Assembly: GCF_013618475.1 (NCBI RefSeq)
Contig: NZ_JABJVN010000001.1
Coordinates: forward strand, 1,082,355 to 1,146,354
DNA: 64,000 nucleotides
Source of the DNA: Saccharibacillus deserti
GTDB lineage: Bacteria > Bacillota > Bacilli > Paenibacillales > Paenibacillaceae
Reading direction: 5' to 3'
The notes under the pieces are model-generated. The model saw only the letters and a list, made by a program, of their open reading frames with translations. It searched no databases and was not told the DNA's origin. Position numbers and translations under genes: made by a program. This document shows, piece after piece, positions 1 to 9,074 of this stretch (positions are counted from its first letter, which is position 1; the number at the start of each line of letters is the position of its first letter).

Positions 1-2
1 TG

Positions 3-1265
3 CTGCCCCTTCTTGCCGCACTGATCGTGCTGGCCGGATGCAACGGCGAACCTGCCGAGAAAGAACCGGCATCACCGCCTGTCGTACACAAGGACACGGC
101 CGACGATGTCGGAGGTCAGGAAATCACACTGGTCGAGCCCGAACAGGGCGGAACCGTAAACGAGCACGAAGAGTATGTCGTACAGACCCGGCTGACGGAA
201 ATACATTTGTTCGACGGTTCGACGGGGATGGCGTGGGGACTGACCCGAAGCGCCCTTCGCATGTATCTGACCGACAACAACGGCAAGAGCTGGGTGCCGC
301 TGTCCCCATCGGAACAAGTCGCGTTTTCGGACGTGCCGGAATACGGCAGGGATGTTTTCTTCACGGATACGATGCACGGGTGGATTGTACGCAGTGCGGG
401 ACTCTCGGAAGAATCGCTTGTGCTGCGGACGAATGACGGAGGCGCCAATTGGGCGCTTGCGACACTCGGAAGAACGGACGAACTGCCGGTTTCGCTGTAT
501 TTCACGGATCACAAAAAAGGCTGGCTCATGACCACCAAAGCTTCGGATACGGCGGGAAGGGAAGAGAAGACGCTCTACCGAACGCGCGACGGCGGAGAGA
601 GTTGGACTGCCGTAATGCGAACGGACAACGGTTCCCAGCCGACGGGTTCTTCGCAGCCGCTTCCGGATATCGGGTACTTGACGGGGATGCATTTCGAGTC
701 GGACGGCAGCGGTTATGCCACGATGCTCGATCTCGGACGGCCTGCGCTCTATCGCACAATCGACGGCGGCCGAAACTGGAACAAGTCCACTTCGTTTTTC
801 GCAGGCGCTAATCCGATCGGAACCTGCGATGTGATGATAAGCGGCAAGCCCCAGTCTTACCGCGACGGGTCGGGTTCCTGGGTACCGGTCGGCTGCAAGC
901 AGCGCGACGAAGTGCTGTACAGCGGCTACTTTACGCAGAACGGGGGAGCGGGATGGAAGCACGTTCCGTTCAAGCTTCCCGCCCAAGAAGCGCTTAATCT
1001 TCAGATCGCACCGGTATTTCTTGACCGCATGAACGGTTGGATGGCGCGTGGATCGCTGCTTTACCGGACGGTGAACGGGGGACGAAGCTGGGCAGAACTC
1101 CCCCGGAGCCAAAAACTGCAAGAAAACATGGAAAAGTATCCCGAGATTTTCCAGGTGGAGTTTGTTTCGGAGAAAGTGGGCTGGATTCTGATCGGCAAAA
1201 CGGACATCCGACGTTCTCTGCTGCTTCAAACATTGGATGGCGGCGTCACTTGGCACGTTATTTGA
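3..1265 (+). CDS. Lipoprotein with YCF48/BNR-type beta-propeller repeats (5' end outside window)
   Basis: The reading frame is open to the left edge and begins inside a lipoprotein signal peptide (LPLLAALIVLAGC), so the true start lies upstream and the GTG at 27 is internal. After the lipobox Cys comes a short acidic linker and then about five copies of the Asp-box/BNR motif T-x-D/N-G-G-x-x-W (TNDGGANW, TRDGGESW, TIDGGRNW, TVNGGRSW, TLDGGVTW), the pattern of YCF48-like and sialidase-type beta-propellers. It should be anchored to the outer face of the membrane. The fold is well supported, but ligand and role are unknown; many such proteins in Paenibacillaceae are uncharacterised. No partner gene lies downstream. 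Confidence 0.85.
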   Translation: MPLLAALIVLAGCNGEPAEKEPASPPVVHKDTADDVGGQEITLVEPEQGGTVNEHEEYVVQTRLTEIHLFDGSTGMAWGLTRSALRMYLTDNNGKSWVPLSPSEQVAFSDVPEYGRDVFFTDTMHGWIVRSAGLSEESLVLRTNDGGANWALATLGRTDELPVSLYFTDHKKGWLMTTKASDTAGREEKTLYRTRDGGESWTAVMRTDNGSQPTGSSQPLPDIGYLTGMHFESDGSGYATMLDLGRPALYRTIDGGRNWNKSTSFFAGANPIGTCDVMISGKPQSYRDGSGSWVPVGCKQRDEVLYSGYFTQNGGAGWKHVPFKLPAQEALNLQIAPVFLDRMNGWMARGSLLYRTVNGGRSWAELPRSQKLQENMEKYPEIFQVEFVSEKVGWILIGKTDIRRSLLLQTLDGGVTWHVI

Positions 1266-1325
1266 TCCATGTGCCGCAGGTTTTTCTACACGCTCTCGAA
1301 AGAGGGCGTATTTTTCATTTCCAAA

Positions 1326-1367
1326 TGTGAAATAAATCACATACATGCTTCGGAAAATCTGTTATTT
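1326..1367 (+). promoter_or_regulatory. Fnr/CRP-type box and promoter of the small Cys-rich gene
   Basis: TGTGAAATAAATCACA at 1326-1341 is a perfect TGTGA-N6-TCACA dyad, the site recognised by Bacillus Fnr. A -10-like TTATTT begins 36 bases after the box start (1362-1367), placing the box near -41, the class II activator position. The same geometry recurs at 63389-63430. This suggests induction when oxygen is low. A related CRP/Fnr-family regulator could use the same site. Confidence 0.65.
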
Positions 1368-1440
1368 TTTAAATATAAAGAATGTAACCAAACAAACGAC
1401 GGATAAACCTTCACCCAAACCCAATTGAGGAGTGATCCAT

Positions 1441-1623
1441 ATGACCACCGCAACCGCCCAACTGACTCGCAACTATCTGACTCTCTGCTACAACTGCCAG
1501 GACGCTCACCTTTGCGAAACCGAAGAACAATGTCTGGCATGCTGGGCCGAACAAGGCATGCTGAACGAAGAAGAACAAGACACAGCCGAAACGGGCAAAC
1601 TGCTGAAGATGTACTACGCGTAA
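1441..1623 (+). CDS. Small Cys-rich protein, probably Fnr-controlled
   Basis: This 60-residue ORF starts at the ATG at 1441, which has a GAGGAG ribosome-binding site 8 bases upstream; an in-frame GTG at 1432 overlaps that site and is unlikely. The protein has five cysteines, including CYNC and CLAC pairs in its first half, and an acidic C-terminal half, so it may bind zinc or another metal or be redox-active. I do not recognise the family. There is no signal peptide or membrane segment. The Fnr-type box upstream suggests a role under oxygen limitation. The gene stands alone. Confidence 0.75.
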   Translation: MTTATAQLTRNYLTLCYNCQDAHLCETEEQCLACWAEQGMLNEEEQDTAETGKLLKMYYA

Positions 1624-1823
1624 CTTTCCTTTCAAAGACAGGGATTGGCACGCACTTTACCCAATTAAGTGAATTTAATCACAATATCAATCGAGTCTTT
1701 CGCCCCTACCCCGCGAAGGACTTTTTGTAATGTCGGGATTGGACCTCTGAATGAATACCGCGTTTCCGTCTGCAACCCCCCGGGTTAATAATAAGTGGAA
1801 AAGCGAAGGGAGCTGAAAAGAAC

Positions 1824-2570
1824 ATGAGTTTCGAATCGATGACCGTAATCGTTACCGGAGCCGCACAAGGAATCGGACGTACGGTAGCAGCCGAATATGC
1901 GAAAAAGGGAGCACGGGTCGTGCTTGCCGATACGCAGGAGCCCGAAGGAGCGGCAGCGGCAGCCGAAATCCGGAACAATGGAGGAGAGGCCATCTTCGTC
2001 CCCTGCGATGTATCGCAAGAAGCCGATATCACGCATTTGATGCGCGAAACGATCGAAGCATTCGGCCAGATCGATATTCTGATCAACAATGCCGGTTTTG
2101 GCATTTGGAAATCTCCATATGAATTGACCGTCAAAGAATGGGACGACGTGCTGAACACCAACGTACGGGGCCCTTTCCTGGCGACCCGTGAAGCGGCCCT
2201 GCATATGCGCAAGCATGGAAAAGGTTCCGTCGTCAATCTTTGTTCGACGCGCGCCCATATGTCGGAGCCGAACTTTGACGCTTATGCCGCTTCCAAAGGC
2301 GCAATCCTGGCCCTGACCCATTCGCTTGCCATTTCGCTTGGGGCGGACGGAATCCGGGTCAACTGCATTAGTCCGGGATGGATCGAAACCAAAGATTACG
2401 AAAAACTCCGCGAGATCGATCACAAGCAGCACCCGGCAGGGAAGGTCGGAACACCGGAAGATGTGGCGCGCGCCTGCCTGTATCTTACCCACCCGGACAA
2501 TACGTTCCTTACGGGAACCGAGCTTGTACTCGACGGCGGAATGACGCGCAAAATGATTTACGAAGAATAG
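1824..2570 (+). CDS. Short-chain dehydrogenase/reductase (glucose 1-dehydrogenase-like)
   Basis: This is a classical 248-residue SDR. It has the NAD(P)-binding TGxxxGIG motif at residues 11-18, NNAG at 88-91, and catalytic Ser141, Tyr154 and Lys158 (YAASK). The C-terminal half has the usual ISPGW segment and ends in FLTGTELVLDGG. It is a cytoplasmic NAD(P)H-dependent oxidoreductase; the substrate cannot be deduced, and related proteins are annotated as glucose 1-dehydrogenases or 3-oxoacyl reductases. The start at 1824 follows a GGGAG site. It is a single-gene unit ending at the hairpin at 2647. Confidence 0.93.
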   Translation: MSFESMTVIVTGAAQGIGRTVAAEYAKKGARVVLADTQEPEGAAAAAEIRNNGGEAIFVPCDVSQEADITHLMRETIEAFGQIDILINNAGFGIWKSPYELTVKEWDDVLNTNVRGPFLATREAALHMRKHGKGSVVNLCSTRAHMSEPNFDAYAASKGAILALTHSLAISLGADGIRVNCISPGWIETKDYEKLREIDHKQHPAGKVGTPEDVARACLYLTHPDNTFLTGTELVLDGGMTRKMIYEE

Positions 2571-2646
2571 CGAGCGCAAGAGAATACGGTGAATAGGCGT
2601 CTTATGGGAGAGGACCTTCCGTCAAAGCCCTTTTCCATCGATTTAG

Positions 2647-2681
2647 AGCGGACAGCGCTTCATGTGCTGTCCGCTTTTTTG
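2647..2681 (+). terminator. Intrinsic terminator after the SDR gene
   Basis: AGCGGACAGC (2647-2656) pairs perfectly with GCTGTCCGCT (2666-2675) and is followed by a run of T. It ends the SDR transcript. Confidence 0.9.
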
Positions 2682-2891
2682 ACACACCAAGCATTTTGTT
2701 CATTTTTTTGTCATACTCGATGTAAAAAAATGGTTTAGAGCTTAGATCAGAGGGTAATAAGAAGAATACGAAGCATTTGTCCTCCACAAAATCGCAACTC
2801 TATTTTCTCCAAGTAGCGTGTATGGACGGTCGGGCGTGAACGCGGCTTCATTCATTGCGGACATCCGCGCAAATTACGGGGAGGGATTTAT
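2682..2891. other. Intergenic stretch, no gene seen
   Basis: Between the SDR stop at 2570 and the next start at 2892 there is only the hairpin at 2647 and this AT-richer stretch. It must hold the promoter of the next gene. I could not assign a convincing sigma-A or sporulation-sigma promoter; a strong GGGGAGGG ribosome-binding site lies at about 2878-2885. Confidence 0.5.
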
Positions 2892-3302
2892 ATGGAATAT
2901 TCTTATTCGCCGGTCACGTACCGGATCAGCAGCGGTTTGAACGGACTTACAGGCAGAAGCGGGGCGGGTTTCCGGAATCCGGTTGCCAGATCGGGAGCAC
3001 CGATGATCGATTCATCCATTCCGCAGACCAACTACGATCAGCCGAACGTCATGTCCACCCTGCAGAACAATCTGGGCCGTACGGGAGTTTTCTACATGAT
3101 CCCGGGAATGAACACCGGACAGGCAGCGGGCTGCGTTTCGATTGAAGGACGTCTCGAAGCGGCGGGAAGCGATCATATCGTGCTGAGCGCGGAGTTCGGA
3201 CAGCGCATGGTCGTTACGCTGAGCAGTATCGATTACGTCGTATTCAACGATACAACCGGGTATTTCTATTCAGGCAACGAAGCCTTTTTTGCCGGACAAT
3301 AA
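2892..3302 (+). CDS. GerQ-like spore coat protein (probable)
   Basis: The 136-residue product has a low-complexity N-terminal half rich in Ser, Gly and Asn, and a conserved-looking C-terminal half from about residue 62. That half (GVFYMIPGM, then LEAAGSDHIVLS, then SIDYVVFND) matches from memory the layout of Bacillus GerQ, a coat protein that is cross-linked by transglutaminase Tgl and needed for the cortex-lytic enzyme CwlJ. In that family the equivalent piece reads roughly LEAAGRDHI and LDYITF. There is no signal peptide, as expected for a mother-cell coat protein. The match is by pattern only; it could be a paralogous coat protein. Confidence 0.6.
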   Translation: MEYSYSPVTYRISSGLNGLTGRSGAGFRNPVARSGAPMIDSSIPQTNYDQPNVMSTLQNNLGRTGVFYMIPGMNTGQAAGCVSIEGRLEAAGSDHIVLSAEFGQRMVVTLSSIDYVVFNDTTGYFYSGNEAFFAGQ

Positions 3303-3373
3303 ACCCTTTGTGCAGGCGAACAAATCCTAGAAACGAAAGAATCGAGGTTTAAACGCTATGGACGGCAATAGGT

Positions 3374-3417
3374 AAAAGACCTTTTCTGACGCTTGGGCGG
3401 ACAGAAGAGGTCTTTTT
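3374..3417. terminator. Bidirectional terminator between the GerQ-like and GH30 genes
   Basis: AAAAGACCTTTTCTG pairs with CAGAAGAGGTCTTTT across a 13-base loop. Runs of A and T on the two sides let it work on both strands, serving two convergent genes. Confidence 0.85.
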
Positions 3418-3423
3418 GGTTTT

Positions 3424-4899
3424 TCAAGACAGCTCTGCATTCCTGTTGGGCAGGTCAATCACGTAGGTCGTGATCGAACAAGGAGGAGTCTCGGCCGTAA
3501 ATTCGGTATGTTCCAGCAGAATCGGTTCAAGTTCGGCCAAGTTTTCTTCCGCCGTCGTCCGATAGACCCGAACCTGCGAATCGGAATGCGGATGCCCGGA
3601 GTTCCATCCTCTCAATTGATACCGATAGACTGCGGCCTCCGTCTCGCTGTCATTATACGTGACGATCACCAGACGCCGCGACGAAGGATCGACCGCAGCC
3701 AGCGATTTGTCTCCGTCGTTGGCTATGATTACGCTGCCCGGGCGGATGAAGCGGCTGTAATGGCCCAGCGCATAATACTGCTTGTACATCGCATACGACT
3801 CGGATTCATTGTTCTCGAACGGGGCAAAGATCAGCCCCCATGTGCTGGAATCGCTCTCGACGGCCTGCCAGTAGACCCAGGCTTCGGCCTGCATGATTTT
3901 CAGATCGCGGGTAATGCCCTGCACCAGACGCTGCGCACCGGTCATGCTATAGGGATCGACGGTCGGATGTTCGCCGTTCTCGAAACCGAATTCCGACATC
4001 CAGAGCTTTTTGCCGTCGGCCGCGACCGCTTCGAAGAAAGGCCGCGGATCGTAATCGGGAGTATTGTACGTATGGGTGTTCACCTGTTCAATCCGGGCCT
4101 TGGTCTCCGGTTCGAACGCCTGCCAGGTCTCAAGCGCCATCTGCACGAGCGATTCATCGGATGCGCTGATCGAAGTGTCGACCAATCCTTTGGCTCTCAG
4201 GGCCTCATAAACTTCGCGAATAACGGCCTGCTGCTGCGCAGGTCCGATATGGGCGCCTTCCTGCTTGGCAATCCGGTACTTCCACCAGTCGGCTACCGGC
4301 TCATTGAATGGGGCCAAGGTACGGAACACGATGCCCCATTCGTCGCGGAAATGTTTGACTGTCTCGGTCAAGTACTCCGCAAACTCGCGTTCCCGGCCGG
4401 AACGCAGATTGCCGCCTCCGTCGAAGCCTCCGGTGGTACAGCCGTCTGCACCGTCTTTACGCTCGGGATCGTAGCTGCAGGTCATCCACCAGGGCGGACT
4501 GTTGGAGAACGCTTCAAAAATCGGCGTCTCCGCAATCTTGCGAATTTGCCGCGTTACCGTCCGCTGACCGGCGTCGCGCGACCAGTCCCAGGTGCCGTCT
4601 TCATTTTGATAGGACAAGATGGCTTTGCCGTAATGAAGATAAGGATCGCGTGCGTCTTTGGTGCCTCCGATATTGTACCTGGCGATATTGAAGCCCAGTC
4701 CCTTTTCGGCAGAGTAGAGTTTCTCGACGATTTCTGTCCGCCGTTCTTCGCTCCATCCGCCGATCACATTGGCCCACCAGGCCAGCGAGGTTCCCCAACC
4801 TTCGAACGTTTGAAATCTTGCCGCTAGATCGATCCCGATCACGGATGCAGCTGCCGGATCGGAAGAGTGGGGAGGTGAAATCTCCTGCTTTTTTTTCAT
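3424..4899 (-). CDS. Glycoside hydrolase family 30 enzyme (beta-1,6-galactanase-like)
   Basis: This 491-residue protein has the GH30 start FQTFEGWGTSLAWW (about 29-42), the segment NSPPWWM (133-139), the acid/base Glu200 in PFNEP and the nucleophile Glu303 in WMSEFGFE. A beta-sandwich domain follows the barrel. The motif set is closest to endo-beta-1,6-galactanase-like GH30 enzymes acting on plant arabinogalactan side chains; the subfamily is inferred. No signal peptide is visible, so it probably acts inside the cell on imported oligosaccharides. It is divergent from a GH29 fucosidase across a cre-like site, which suits joint use on fucosylated arabinogalactan. Confidence 0.9.
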   Translation of the reverse strand: MKKKQEISPPHSSDPAAASVIGIDLAARFQTFEGWGTSLAWWANVIGGWSEERRTEIVEKLYSAEKGLGFNIARYNIGGTKDARDPYLHYGKAILSYQNEDGTWDWSRDAGQRTVTRQIRKIAETPIFEAFSNSPPWWMTCSYDPERKDGADGCTTGGFDGGGNLRSGREREFAEYLTETVKHFRDEWGIVFRTLAPFNEPVADWWKYRIAKQEGAHIGPAQQQAVIREVYEALRAKGLVDTSISASDESLVQMALETWQAFEPETKARIEQVNTHTYNTPDYDPRPFFEAVAADGKKLWMSEFGFENGEHPTVDPYSMTGAQRLVQGITRDLKIMQAEAWVYWQAVESDSSTWGLIFAPFENNESESYAMYKQYYALGHYSRFIRPGSVIIANDGDKSLAAVDPSSRRLVIVTYNDSETEAAVYRYQLRGWNSGHPHSDSQVRVYRTTAEENLAELEPILLEHTEFTAETPPCSITTYVIDLPNRNAELS

Positions 4900-4957
4900 G
4901 CTGTTCCCTCCTTATAAGGTCTTTTTCGCTTGCGTCTATAGTATAGCGTCATTCCCA

Positions 4958-4971
4958 AGTAAGCGTATACA
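4958..4971 (+). promoter_or_regulatory. Candidate CcpA cre site between the GH30 and GH29 genes
   Basis: AGTAAGCGTATACA differs at one position from the cre consensus TGWAANCGNTNWCA (first base A in place of T). It lies in the 167-base region between two divergent glycosidase genes, where catabolite control would be expected. The call rests on the match alone. Confidence 0.5.
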
Positions 4972-5066
4972 AAATATAGGCAGCGTCTTCAGGCAGGAAT
5001 ATCTTCAAGCGTTCTCGAAACGGGTTTAGGACAGGGCAGGCTTGAACACATGCGGAAAAGGAAAGG

Positions 5067-6605
5067 ATGAAGCGAAGCATGAATCTGCACGAAATCGCCG
5101 GAGTTGCCCCTTCTCCCAGACAGCTGGCTTGGCAGCGGCTGGAGTTCTACGGGTTTATCCACTTCGGCATGAACACGATGACCGGCCGCGAATGGGGAGA
5201 AGGACATGAAGATCCTGCGTTGTTCCGCCCGGAACGATTGGATGCCGAGGAATGGGTTCTTCTATTCAAAGAAGCCGGTATGCGCGCCCTGATTCTGACC
5301 TGCAAACATCACGACGGATTCTGCTTGTGGCCTAGCCGATTCTCGTCGCATACGGTGGCCCGGAGTCCCTGGCGCGAAGGGCAGGGGAATTTGGTGCGGG
5401 AAACGGCGGAGGCCTGCAGAAAACACGGTCTGAAGTTCGGCATTTACCTGTCCCCCTGGGACCGAACGGAACCAAGTTACGGCTTGGGACAAGCCTATGA
5501 CGATTTCTACGTCAATCAGCTGACCGAACTGCTGACGCAGTACGGCGAGATTTCCTGCGTCTGGCTTGACGGAGCGAACGGGGAAGGTCCCAATGGGAAA
5601 AAGCAGTTCTATGACTGGCCTCGGTATTACGAGGTCGTGCGCCGTCTGCAGCCTGGCTGCGTGATCAGCGTCTGCGGCCCGGATATTCGCTGGGTCGGCA
5701 ATGAAGCGGGGGAGACCCGCACGGAAGAATGGAGCGTCGTTCCCGCACCGCTGCGCGATGCCGAAAAGACGGCCGAGAAATCGCAGCAGAGCGACGATGC
5801 CTCGTTCTCCCGTTCGTTTCTTTCGATGGAAGAAGACCTGGGCAGCCGAAAAGCGATCGGGAAGTACGATGGAGAATGGGTGTGGTATCCGGCCGAAGTC
5901 AATACTTCGATTCGTCCGGGCTGGTTCTATCATCCGGAAGAAGACGGCCGGGTCCGAGATGCCAATGAACTGTTTCGCCTGTATATGAACGCCGTAGGCG
6001 GCAATGCGACCTTTCTGCTCAATGTGCCGCCGGATGCACAGGGGCAAATCGCGAAGCCGGACCGCGAAGCGCTGCAAGGCTTGGGCAGGCGACTTGGGCG
6101 CCTGGCCGATATGACGCTGACCCGGAAAGCGTCGATGAGAGTTTCGAGTGCGCTGACCGGCAGAGGAATCGGTGCGGAAGGCGGATTGGAGTCGGCCGCG
6201 GTGGAATTCTCCAACAGCGGCTGGCAGCCGGAAGCATACGACCAGGAACCGTGGGTCGAACTTTCGTTTGCAGAGCCGGTCGGGTTGGACACCGTCTCTC
6301 TTGGGGAACATCTGCCGGCCGGCCAGCGAATCGAAGCGTTCGAAGTCCGGATTCCGGCGGATGAAGGGGCGGCGGATTCGCAGTCCTGGCAGCCAATATC
6401 CCAGGGCCGGATTGTGGGATATCGGAATATCCGCCAGTTTGCTCCGGTTCGGACATGCAGAATTCGAATCGTTTTCACCCGATACCGGGAATTTCCTACC
6501 CTGGATGAGGTCCGGGTCTATTCTTTTTCCGGCCAATCTGCCGATTTAAGCGAAATTCAAGCGGATTCCAAAAAGCCGGACTGGTACAAGGAGGGAACAA
6601 AATGA
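5067..6605 (+). CDS. Alpha-L-fucosidase, GH29
   Basis: The 512-residue protein has the GH29 barrel: IHFGMNT (about 31-37), CKHHDGFCLWPS (79-90), FGIYLSPW (124-131), and VWLDGANGEG with predicted nucleophile Asp168. The C-terminal third (about 380-500) looks like an F5/8 type C carbohydrate-binding domain (WVELSF, IRIVFTRYREFPTLDEVRV). It releases alpha-L-fucose from glycans. No signal peptide is visible, so it is probably cytoplasmic. Either ATG 5067 or in-frame ATG 5079 could be used; both have an AAGGA-type site. A fucose-type catabolic cluster at 47.6-49.9 kb in this same window is broken. Confidence 0.93.
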   Translation: MKRSMNLHEIAGVAPSPRQLAWQRLEFYGFIHFGMNTMTGREWGEGHEDPALFRPERLDAEEWVLLFKEAGMRALILTCKHHDGFCLWPSRFSSHTVARSPWREGQGNLVRETAEACRKHGLKFGIYLSPWDRTEPSYGLGQAYDDFYVNQLTELLTQYGEISCVWLDGANGEGPNGKKQFYDWPRYYEVVRRLQPGCVISVCGPDIRWVGNEAGETRTEEWSVVPAPLRDAEKTAEKSQQSDDASFSRSFLSMEEDLGSRKAIGKYDGEWVWYPAEVNTSIRPGWFYHPEEDGRVRDANELFRLYMNAVGGNATFLLNVPPDAQGQIAKPDREALQGLGRRLGRLADMTLTRKASMRVSSALTGRGIGAEGGLESAAVEFSNSGWQPEAYDQEPWVELSFAEPVGLDTVSLGEHLPAGQRIEAFEVRIPADEGAADSQSWQPISQGRIVGYRNIRQFAPVRTCRIRIVFTRYREFPTLDEVRVYSFSGQSADLSEIQADSKKPDWYKEGTK

Positions 6606-6662
6606 TAAGATAGTGGAACGGAATTTGTTAGGCAATGGACATATGTACGGGGAGGAAATACG

Positions 6663-8123
6663 ATGACCACGCTCCAGACCCTCCTTCGGGCCACTCCCGA
6701 CGAGGGTCCTCTTGAACTCTCTCGGCTCATGCTGAATCGTCTGCAGGGCTTTACGTTCGAACCGGAAGGCCGTGCCCTGATCCAGGCTTCCCTCGATTGG
6801 GTGGACGATTTCGGGCTGGAGGAAGAGACCCAGATCCGCGTGGACGAACGGATCAACGAAGCCTGGTCGGCTTTTGTCCTTCTGACCGCCGAGGAACGAA
6901 CCTGGTTTTACGATACGGTGCTGGACATTTTGGAAAAAGAACCGTTTATCGAAGCGAATGCAGCGAGAAAAACAGCCAAGCTGACCGAGCTGTTCGCACT
7001 TCGCAAAGCTTCTCTCGAAAGCTCGTACGCACTTCGGGGCGAGCTGAGGCTTAATCACGGACGAGTGCTGCTTTTGCTTGGTAGATGGGTTGAAAAAGGG
7101 ACGGACGCCGATCTGCTTGATCCGATTTTCCAGGGACTTTCGCGCGCCGCAGCAGCGCTGTCGGAAATTTACTTTAATCATCCGCATTATATGGACGATG
7201 ACGATCTGCGGGCCGAGGCTGCAGAACTGCTGCCTCGGCTGGTTCGGACGTTCTATCCGGCCTGTAATGCGACCCATGTCTACATGCTCGGTTATCATCA
7301 CGATTATGCTTCCGAGTTTGTAGGCTTGATCGATTTCTACCTGAAGCTGGACCAGCCCAAAGAGGAGAAAGGCAAAGCCTATTTCAGCTTGGCTACTTCT
7401 TTTATAGGCGAGGGTGCTCCGATCCTGGAAAGAGGAATCGGCTCCGTGCTCGATACGCTCGAACTGCGGATGAGAGAATGGACGGACCGGCAGTTCGACG
7501 AGTTTATCGATACTTTCGTCTATTATCCGCTGCTGCGGCAGCCTCTGCTTCAGATTGCACGTTCGCCCGACCGCCGTCTGATTCTGGATCTGGTCGCCAA
7601 GCAGAACCGGCAGACGGAGCGCACGCGCAAAGCCGCCGATACGCTGCGGGAAGCGAACGGAATCATTGAGCAGATTGCCGCCTATACGATGCCAAGCGGC
7701 GAAGGCGGCGTAAGCTTCCGGGATTTCAACTTCAAGCTGGCCGTTATCGAAGAATTGATGTACAAACAGCATGTGCTGCGGCCCCGCTTCGATATCGGGG
7801 TGTTTGTACAGGAATATGCGCTGCGGGAAATATCGATTGCCGAAGAAGGCGATCGGCCGATTCCCGAAATACGGGAATATTTCGAGAGACTGGTGCTGAC
7901 CGAAGAAGACCTTGCGCATGTCACCAAATTGGTTGTAGGGAGCGGGCAGCAGGTGCAGTACCAGATTATTCCGTTCCACAGCGGGGAAGAAGGCTATTTC
8001 GACGTGTATTCGCTCGAAGATCTGTGCCATCTGCCCAATCTGCGGGTCCTGCAGGGGATCGGGCTGCTAAAAGCGGACCCGGCCCCCGCGCACGAACGCG
8101 GGATCATTCTGATCCAGGATTGA
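6663..8123 (+). CDS. Conserved protein of unknown function, possible DUF6892 C-terminal domain
   Basis: The 486-residue, Leu- and Glu-rich protein has no signal peptide or membrane segment. The first 340 residues look all-helical and repeat-like. A separate C-terminal domain begins near residue 355 (FRDFNFKLAVIEELMY) and runs to NLRVLQG; this pattern resembles proteins I remember as DUF6892, but I cannot confirm it. The start has a GGGGAGGAAA site 4-10 bases upstream. It lies 57 bases after the fucosidase and 45 before the methyltransferase, so the three may be co-transcribed. No function is assigned. Confidence 0.85.
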   Translation: MTTLQTLLRATPDEGPLELSRLMLNRLQGFTFEPEGRALIQASLDWVDDFGLEEETQIRVDERINEAWSAFVLLTAEERTWFYDTVLDILEKEPFIEANAARKTAKLTELFALRKASLESSYALRGELRLNHGRVLLLLGRWVEKGTDADLLDPIFQGLSRAAAALSEIYFNHPHYMDDDDLRAEAAELLPRLVRTFYPACNATHVYMLGYHHDYASEFVGLIDFYLKLDQPKEEKGKAYFSLATSFIGEGAPILERGIGSVLDTLELRMREWTDRQFDEFIDTFVYYPLLRQPLLQIARSPDRRLILDLVAKQNRQTERTRKAADTLREANGIIEQIAAYTMPSGEGGVSFRDFNFKLAVIEELMYKQHVLRPRFDIGVFVQEYALREISIAEEGDRPIPEIREYFERLVLTEEDLAHVTKLVVGSGQQVQYQIIPFHSGEEGYFDVYSLEDLCHLPNLRVLQGIGLLKADPAPAHERGIILIQD

Positions 8124-8168
8124 GGCGCCGCCGCGTGAACCGAAGCAAAAGGAAAGGATAGGTGCGCG

Positions 8169-9014
8169 ATGAACAAAGAATCAGAAGGAAGCGGCTTCCC
8201 GAAGCCGAGCAAAGAGCCTATACCGGGCGTTCTGAATCCTCAGAATGAAGAAGCCTGGAACCGGGAAACGTACGAAGCCTGGGTAAGCCGATTCGGCACG
8301 CCCGAAGAGGCCGCCGCGAGGATCGCGAGAGAACCGTTGAAGTCGCTGTCCGTACTTGGCGAGAATATCGGTTCCCCCGAAGGCAAGCGGATCATGAACC
8401 TGATGGGTTCCAACGGCAGCAAAGCGATCGCTTTGGCCCTGCTGGGCGCGTCCGTTACCGTAGCCGATTTCTCTCCGGGCAACCGCCGTTACGCGCTCGA
8501 ACTGGCGCAGGCGGCCGGAGTGCCGCTCGATTACATCGTCTCCGATGTGCTGAAGCTGGATACGCAGCGGTTGGGCGGACAATTCGATATTGTATTTGCC
8601 GAAATGGGCATTCTGCATTATTTTGCGGACCTGGCTCCGTTTATGGATAAGGTACGGATTCTGCTGGTGCAGGGAGGCCGATTCGTGCTGCGCGATTTCC
8701 ATCCGATTTCGACCAAGCTGATTTCGTCGCGGGGAACGACGGCCAAGATCCGCAAGCACAAAGTCGACGGAGACTATTTCGACACCGGGCTGGAAGAACA
8801 GGAAGCTTCTTTTGCCAAGTATGCCGAAGGAGAAACGGCCAAAGTCCGGCTGCGCAAATGGAACCTCGGCGAAATCGTAACGGCTGCGGCGCAAAGCGGG
8901 CTTACGATTTCAGGTCTGACTGAAGAACCCAATTTGTCCGGAGACAGCTTCGATAAGGGGATTCCCAAAACATTCACCTTAATCGCGCATAAATATTCGG
9001 AAGATCGGCCGTAA
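8169..9014 (+). CDS. Class I SAM-dependent methyltransferase
   Basis: The 281-residue protein has a Rossmann methyltransferase core: a degenerate motif I (IMNLMGSNGSKAIALALLG, about 77-95), the acidic strand end VTVADFS (about 97-103), a SDVLKL segment and FDIVFAEMGILHYF. Related Bacillales proteins have an N-terminal WNRETYEAWV. The substrate is unknown, probably a small molecule. Start ATG 8169 has an AAGGAAAGGA site. It ends before the hairpin at 9075 and may share a transcript with the preceding gene. Confidence 0.9.
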   Translation: MNKESEGSGFPKPSKEPIPGVLNPQNEEAWNRETYEAWVSRFGTPEEAAARIAREPLKSLSVLGENIGSPEGKRIMNLMGSNGSKAIALALLGASVTVADFSPGNRRYALELAQAAGVPLDYIVSDVLKLDTQRLGGQFDIVFAEMGILHYFADLAPFMDKVRILLVQGGRFVLRDFHPISTKLISSRGTTAKIRKHKVDGDYFDTGLEEQEASFAKYAEGETAKVRLRKWNLGEIVTAAAQSGLTISGLTEEPNLSGDSFDKGIPKTFTLIAHKYSEDRP

Positions 9015-9074
9015 AAACGTGCAGGAAGGCGTGCGGAACGCGAGCAGTCGCAAAGAATCGAACAGATCGACTTT

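Noticed and set aside
72-1346. Long minus-strand frame opposite the BNR lipoprotein
   Set aside because: It is the mirror of a well-supported gene with BNR motifs and has no recognisable motif or ribosome-binding site; the same holds for the many other long antisense frames in this GC-rich sequence.
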